DNA from: Clarireedia homoeocarpa
Lineage: Eukaryota > Ascomycota > Leotiomycetes > Helotiales > Rutstroemiaceae
NCBI GenBank assembly: GCA_001465935.1
Contig: LNKV01000025.1
Span: 949,609-1,013,608 of the forward strand
Direction: 5' to 3'
Length of the DNA stretch: 64,000 nucleotides
Both the position numbers and the translations under genes were made by a program. The notes below the pieces were generated by a model that was not told the origin of the DNA, did not search any database, and saw only the letters and a list, made by a program, of their open reading frames with translations. This document shows positions 60,191 to 64,000 of this stretch, piece after piece. Positions within the stretch are counted from its first letter, which is position 1. Each line of letters starts with the position of its first letter.

Positions 60191-63100
60191 ATGCAGGATG
60201 ACAGTGAAGGTATGGTTACACGACGGGGCTCTCCGCCGCATGCTATATGTCTATAATCTTTCGTCAGATCACAGTCTTTGCTTTAACATTCTTCATCCTT
60301 TAGGACATAAACTTACAGGCCTGCAAGTATATCCAGATCAACACCAACATACCAAAGGCTAAGAAAAATGGTGCGGCTGCATCTCATTACTCTTGCATCT
60401 TAGTTGGCTAATGAATGGTTGGTTTAGGCTCCACCAATAGTCATTAAAAAGAGTGGGTTGACCGTGATTCTGGATCCGCCAGAATCTATCGTGGAGTAAG
60501 TGTTTCATCAAATGCCTCTTCTGCTTTTCATACATCTATCTGACTTGCATTCTCAGTATTGTCTTTGTTCATGGTCTGCAAGGTGATCCCGAAAGAACTT
60601 GGTCGGCTCCAGATGCTAAACAACCCCACGATCCTACTCGGCAAGGCAAGTTCATTACCCTCCAAGCCGGCAGAGATTGCAGTGACATGGCAATCAAGTA
60701 ACTCAGTAATAACATATATAGAAGTAGGAGACGATGACTGGCCTAAACTTCAGAGAACGCAGGGCGGAATTTACTGGCCATTCGACCTGCTGCGATTCGA
60801 ATGCCCGAACGCGCGTGTCCTTACATATGGCTATGAAGCCACAATATCCAATTTTTTTGGAGGTCCATTGAATCAGAATGGGGTGAAGAGTCATGCGCAG
60901 GATCTTAATTATCTTTTATTCCAGAAGCGCTGGGATTGTGTAAGTAATATATATACTTGCGCGACTGCGAACTATCTGGATACTGATTCCAACTGTTTAG
61001 CGAGGCCGCTCCGTCATCTTCGTTGCGCACTCCATGGGTGGTATGCATACCTAACGAGGAATGTTCTGGTTTGAATGGTGCTGACGCAAATGCTCTAGGC
61101 CTGATTGTAAAAGAGGTATCTAGGTTTCATTTGACCTCGATTGTATCACAAATAGCTGAATCCATCTAGATCATTAACCGCGGAGCCCGTGTGCTTGGGG
61201 CTCAAAATGAAGAAGCCGACATGTACAAATCCACGAAGGCAATTTATTTCCTCGGAACTCCACACCAGGGTAGTGGCATGGCGAGGTATGGAAGGATTGC
61301 GCAGTCTATGATCTCTAGTCTCGGTTTTAGTACCAGAGGGACAACCCTTCGGGACCTCAAACGAAACAGTTCAGTCTTGGCAGAGATACACGATCGTTTC
61401 ATGGAAGTATGGAACTATTCACGCCATTTCAGCCTCCACACTTTTGTGGAGGCAAAGGGTCTAAGTGGCTTTGGGTTTTTCGGATTGGACAAGAAGGCTA
61501 GTCACAACAGCCTATCTCTACACTTCGCTCTACTAACCTACAAAATACAGGTTGTCGAGAACTTTTCTTCAAACTTGCCTGGGACGGGAAATTGCATATC
61601 CATAAACAGCAACCACATGGATATGTGTAAAATTTCAATGGAACACGATGGCTATGATAAAGTCGTCGTCCCATTGAAAAACTTGGTGCTGAAGTTTGCA
61701 ACCGACGAGAGAGCAGCGGCAGAAGAGCGTGCAGCGGCAGAAGAGCGTGCAGCAGCTGAAGCGCGGACAGCAGCTGAAGCGCGGACAGCAGCTGAAGCGC
61801 GGACAGCAGCTGAGAAACTCAAACTTTCTTCACACCGTTAGTGAACATAAAGCCTTTTCAGAATTTTGTGCATATCTAAAAGTAACTAGCCTTCACTGAG
61901 GAGGAAATTAGTCACCTGAACCTTTTCAAGACGCAGAGTAGGTTGGAGACGAAGCGTCCCGATTGTGTCAAAGGAACATGTCAATGGCTTTTGACCCATC
62001 CGCAGTACTTACACTGGGATCAAACAGAAGAGACCGCAGTTTTGTGGTTAGCAGGAGATGCGGGGTGCGGGAAAACGGTACTAGCAAGTTACCTACTTGA
62101 ATATTATCTACACTTCAAGTCTCGCATTGGTGTTACAGTGTGTTCATTCTTCTGCGATGGCAAGGTCGAGGTCCAGAGCAACGCCAAAGCAATTCTGCGC
62201 AGTCTCGTTCATCAAATAATAACGCAAAACCCCAAGCTAATAGAGCATCTAAACCGCATCGATGACTTGAAGAACGTCGTGGATGATTTCGATCAACTCT
62301 GCCAACTTCTGGATGCGGTGCTGCACGACCGTAACCTTGGCCCGGTCAGCATCATCATAGATGCTGTGGATGAATGCAAGAAAGACACGAGGAACCACTT
62401 CCTGAAGGCAATTAAGTCTCTTGTTTCGGATAATACACTCTACAACACACTTTTTCCCAACATAGATTCCCCAAGGCCAAACAAACTTCAATTCTTCATC
62501 ACTAGCCGACCATCGTTGCGGCTTCGGCTTCCCCTCTTTCGCGAAGAACACCCAAATATTACGTCAATCGACAACATCAGTGTCTATAACAAAAGTGATC
62601 TTGAACTGATGATTCGAACCAAAGTCGACGACTTTGCAGCAAGTCATGGATGCGATTTGGTAACCGTCGCAAATATGGTACAGACCTTGTTTACCCGCGC
62701 TAACGGAAAATTCTTATGGGTGTCGTTGGTGCTCCAAATGCTTGAGGATAAAGCATTCGTCTCACAGGAAGATATACAAGAAACTATGGATAGGATACCC
62801 AACGGTCTATATGAAGTCTACCAATACTATATTTCCGGTATACCTAAGGAATATGAAGTCATAGCTCGTAGAATGCTGCACTTGATCGTTGGCAGTGTCC
62901 GTCTACTTTCTCTCAACGAGTTTCGGATGTTATTAGCAATACAGCCACATCACACGACCCTGAAAGAATTCGAACCAAAAATGCAATTGGACCCTAAGAA
63001 GGCAGTTCTATCTGTGCTCGGCCCACTCATAGAGATATCTGAAGATTGTGTGTCACTGAATCACCAAACTGTGAGAGAATTCTTGTTGAGAAAAGATAGT

Positions 63101-64000
63101 ACTTTACAGAATTATACCGTCGATATTCCTACTGCTCACCTACTACTTGCTGAAGCTACAATGACCTACTTGCTACTCGACAATTTTGAGAATACTGACT
63201 TCACCTGGGTGGGTGAAGACCATACACAATCGGACATGGATGACAAGTTGTCCGAGTCTGAATACAGCACCACAGAGTCTGATATGGATGTCTATGATAT
63301 ATTTGCAGCAGGGAGAGCCACGCTTTTCCGTCACCCTATGTTGGCAGATCTTAACACATATCAAGCTGTAGCTAAGCAACATACACTACTAGACTACTCT
63401 GCTCGTCATTGGGCAAGCCATTACTTTTATGCAACCGGCTCACGAAGTCAGCTTCTTCAAGAGAGTGCACTTAGACTCTTAGATGTACAGCCACCAAAGC
63501 AGATATCATATGACACCGAACAGCCGATAAAACCCAGAAATTGGTTTTGCTATTACTGGTTTTTTGAGCAACCGAAGTGGCAATATAGTGATAATATCAA
63601 CACTTTTATTGCAGCATCCTACTTCGGCCTTCTTGATGTACTTCAATTGATGCTCACCAAAGGCTATCAGCCAGACGATGTCACCACGCAACTTGCAGTC
63701 AGTTGGGCGTCAGAGCGTGGGCATAAGGGTGTTATCGATTTTCTATATCCTGAAACTTGGGATGGATCATTCGATCTGTTAGACAGGTCCCCATTGATAT
63801 CTGCAGCAGAACTCAATCAGGTAGATATCGTGAAGTTTTTACTTAGTATCAACAAAATTGACCCAAGTTCCCGCGGAAGCGAAGCGCAAGGCCTTTTAGC
63901 AGTGGCCGTCGCTAACGGGCATGAGGAGATGGTTGAATTGCTGCTCAGGGATGGTCGTGTGGAACATGACTCGCAAGATTTCCGCGGCCAAACGCCATTC
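60191..64000 (+). CDS. Fungal NLR-like (STAND) protein: alpha/beta-hydrolase - NACHT - ankyrin, C-terminus beyond the window
   Basis: Candidate innate immunity/allorecognition-type receptor. Proposed exons: 60191..60209, 60319..60326, 60428..60495, 60557..60645, 60722..60939, 61001..61040, 61099..61115, 61170..61496, 61551..61836, 61890..64000 (still open). First domain, residues ~20-300: lipase-like alpha/beta hydrolase with IVFVHGLQGDPERTW and nucleophile motif VAHSMGG (Ser145). A linker of six E/R/A-rich hexapeptides follows. NACHT: Walker A GDAGCGKT (~413-420), Walker B SIIIDAVDEC (~511-520), sensor FFITSRPS, then a winged-helix-like part (LNHQTVREFLL). From ~929 ankyrin-like repeats (AVANGHEEMVELLL). 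Two introns must be GC-AG. Exons 1-2 (including an 8-nt exon) are weak; the true start may differ. Same architecture is known in fungal NLRs with SesB-like domains. Confidence 0.88.
61707..61814 (+). repeat. 18-bp coding tandem repeat, six units, in the NLR-like gene
   Basis: Six in-frame 18-bp units coding three ERAAAE then three ARTAAE hexapeptides between the hydrolase and NACHT domains. Units 4-6 are nearly identical in DNA, a sign of recent duplication. The peptide should form a continuous charged alpha-helix. Confidence 0.95.

Overview
The window reads as nuclear DNA of a filamentous ascomycete. Genes are dispersed, mostly monocistronic and split by short GT-AG introns with CTAAC/CTGAC-type branch sites. 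They include fungal-specific families: a Zn(II)2Cys6 regulator, a Chs4/Skt5-type Sel1 protein, a fungal RGS membrane protein and a NACHT/ankyrin STAND protein. Gene content and style resemble Leotiomycetes (Botrytis/Sclerotinia-like), but that placement is inference. All exon structures were worked out by reading frames and splice sites by eye.

Left part (1-25 kb): a C6 regulator running off the left edge (-), an RGS-domain membrane protein (-), an NTF2-like DUF1348 protein (-) divergent from a peroxisomal Prx5-type peroxiredoxin ending in SKL (+), complex I subunit NDUFA2 (-) divergent from mitochondrial pyruvate carrier subunit MPC2 (+), a 1192-residue Chs4/Skt5-like chitin synthase regulator with a CaaX box (-), cytochrome bc1 assembly factor Cbp4 (+), and a lone intronless tRNA-Arg(ACG) (-). 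Several genes serve the mitochondrial inner membrane (NDUFA2, MPC2, Cbp4 and, further right, Atp12), but they are not arranged as an operon or cluster.

Middle part (25-48 kb): a fructosamine/ketosamine-3-kinase-like gene with an apparent one-base frame problem at one junction (-), a truncated and frame-broken MFS drug-transporter relic (-), then about 10 kb with no recognisable gene up to a C2H2 transcription factor resembling MtfA/Azf1 (+). Another 6 kb without recognisable genes follows, holding a perfect 19-bp-arm inverted repeat, and then a secreted two-domain SGNH acetyl-esterase-like enzyme (-).

Right part (48-64 kb): BLOC-1 subunit Cnl1 (+), COMPASS PHD-finger subunit Spp1 (+) converging on tRNA adenosine deaminase Tad1 (-), an intradiol ring-cleavage dioxygenase (+) divergent from Tad1, the F1-ATPase assembly chaperone Atp12 (+), and a long fungal NLR-like (STAND) gene: alpha/beta-hydrolase, an E/R/A hexapeptide-repeat linker, NACHT, then ankyrin-like repeats. 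It remains open at base 64000. This NLR-like gene is the most interesting element: it carries an expandable coding repeat between its effector-like and NACHT domains, and its frame is best explained by two GC-AG introns.
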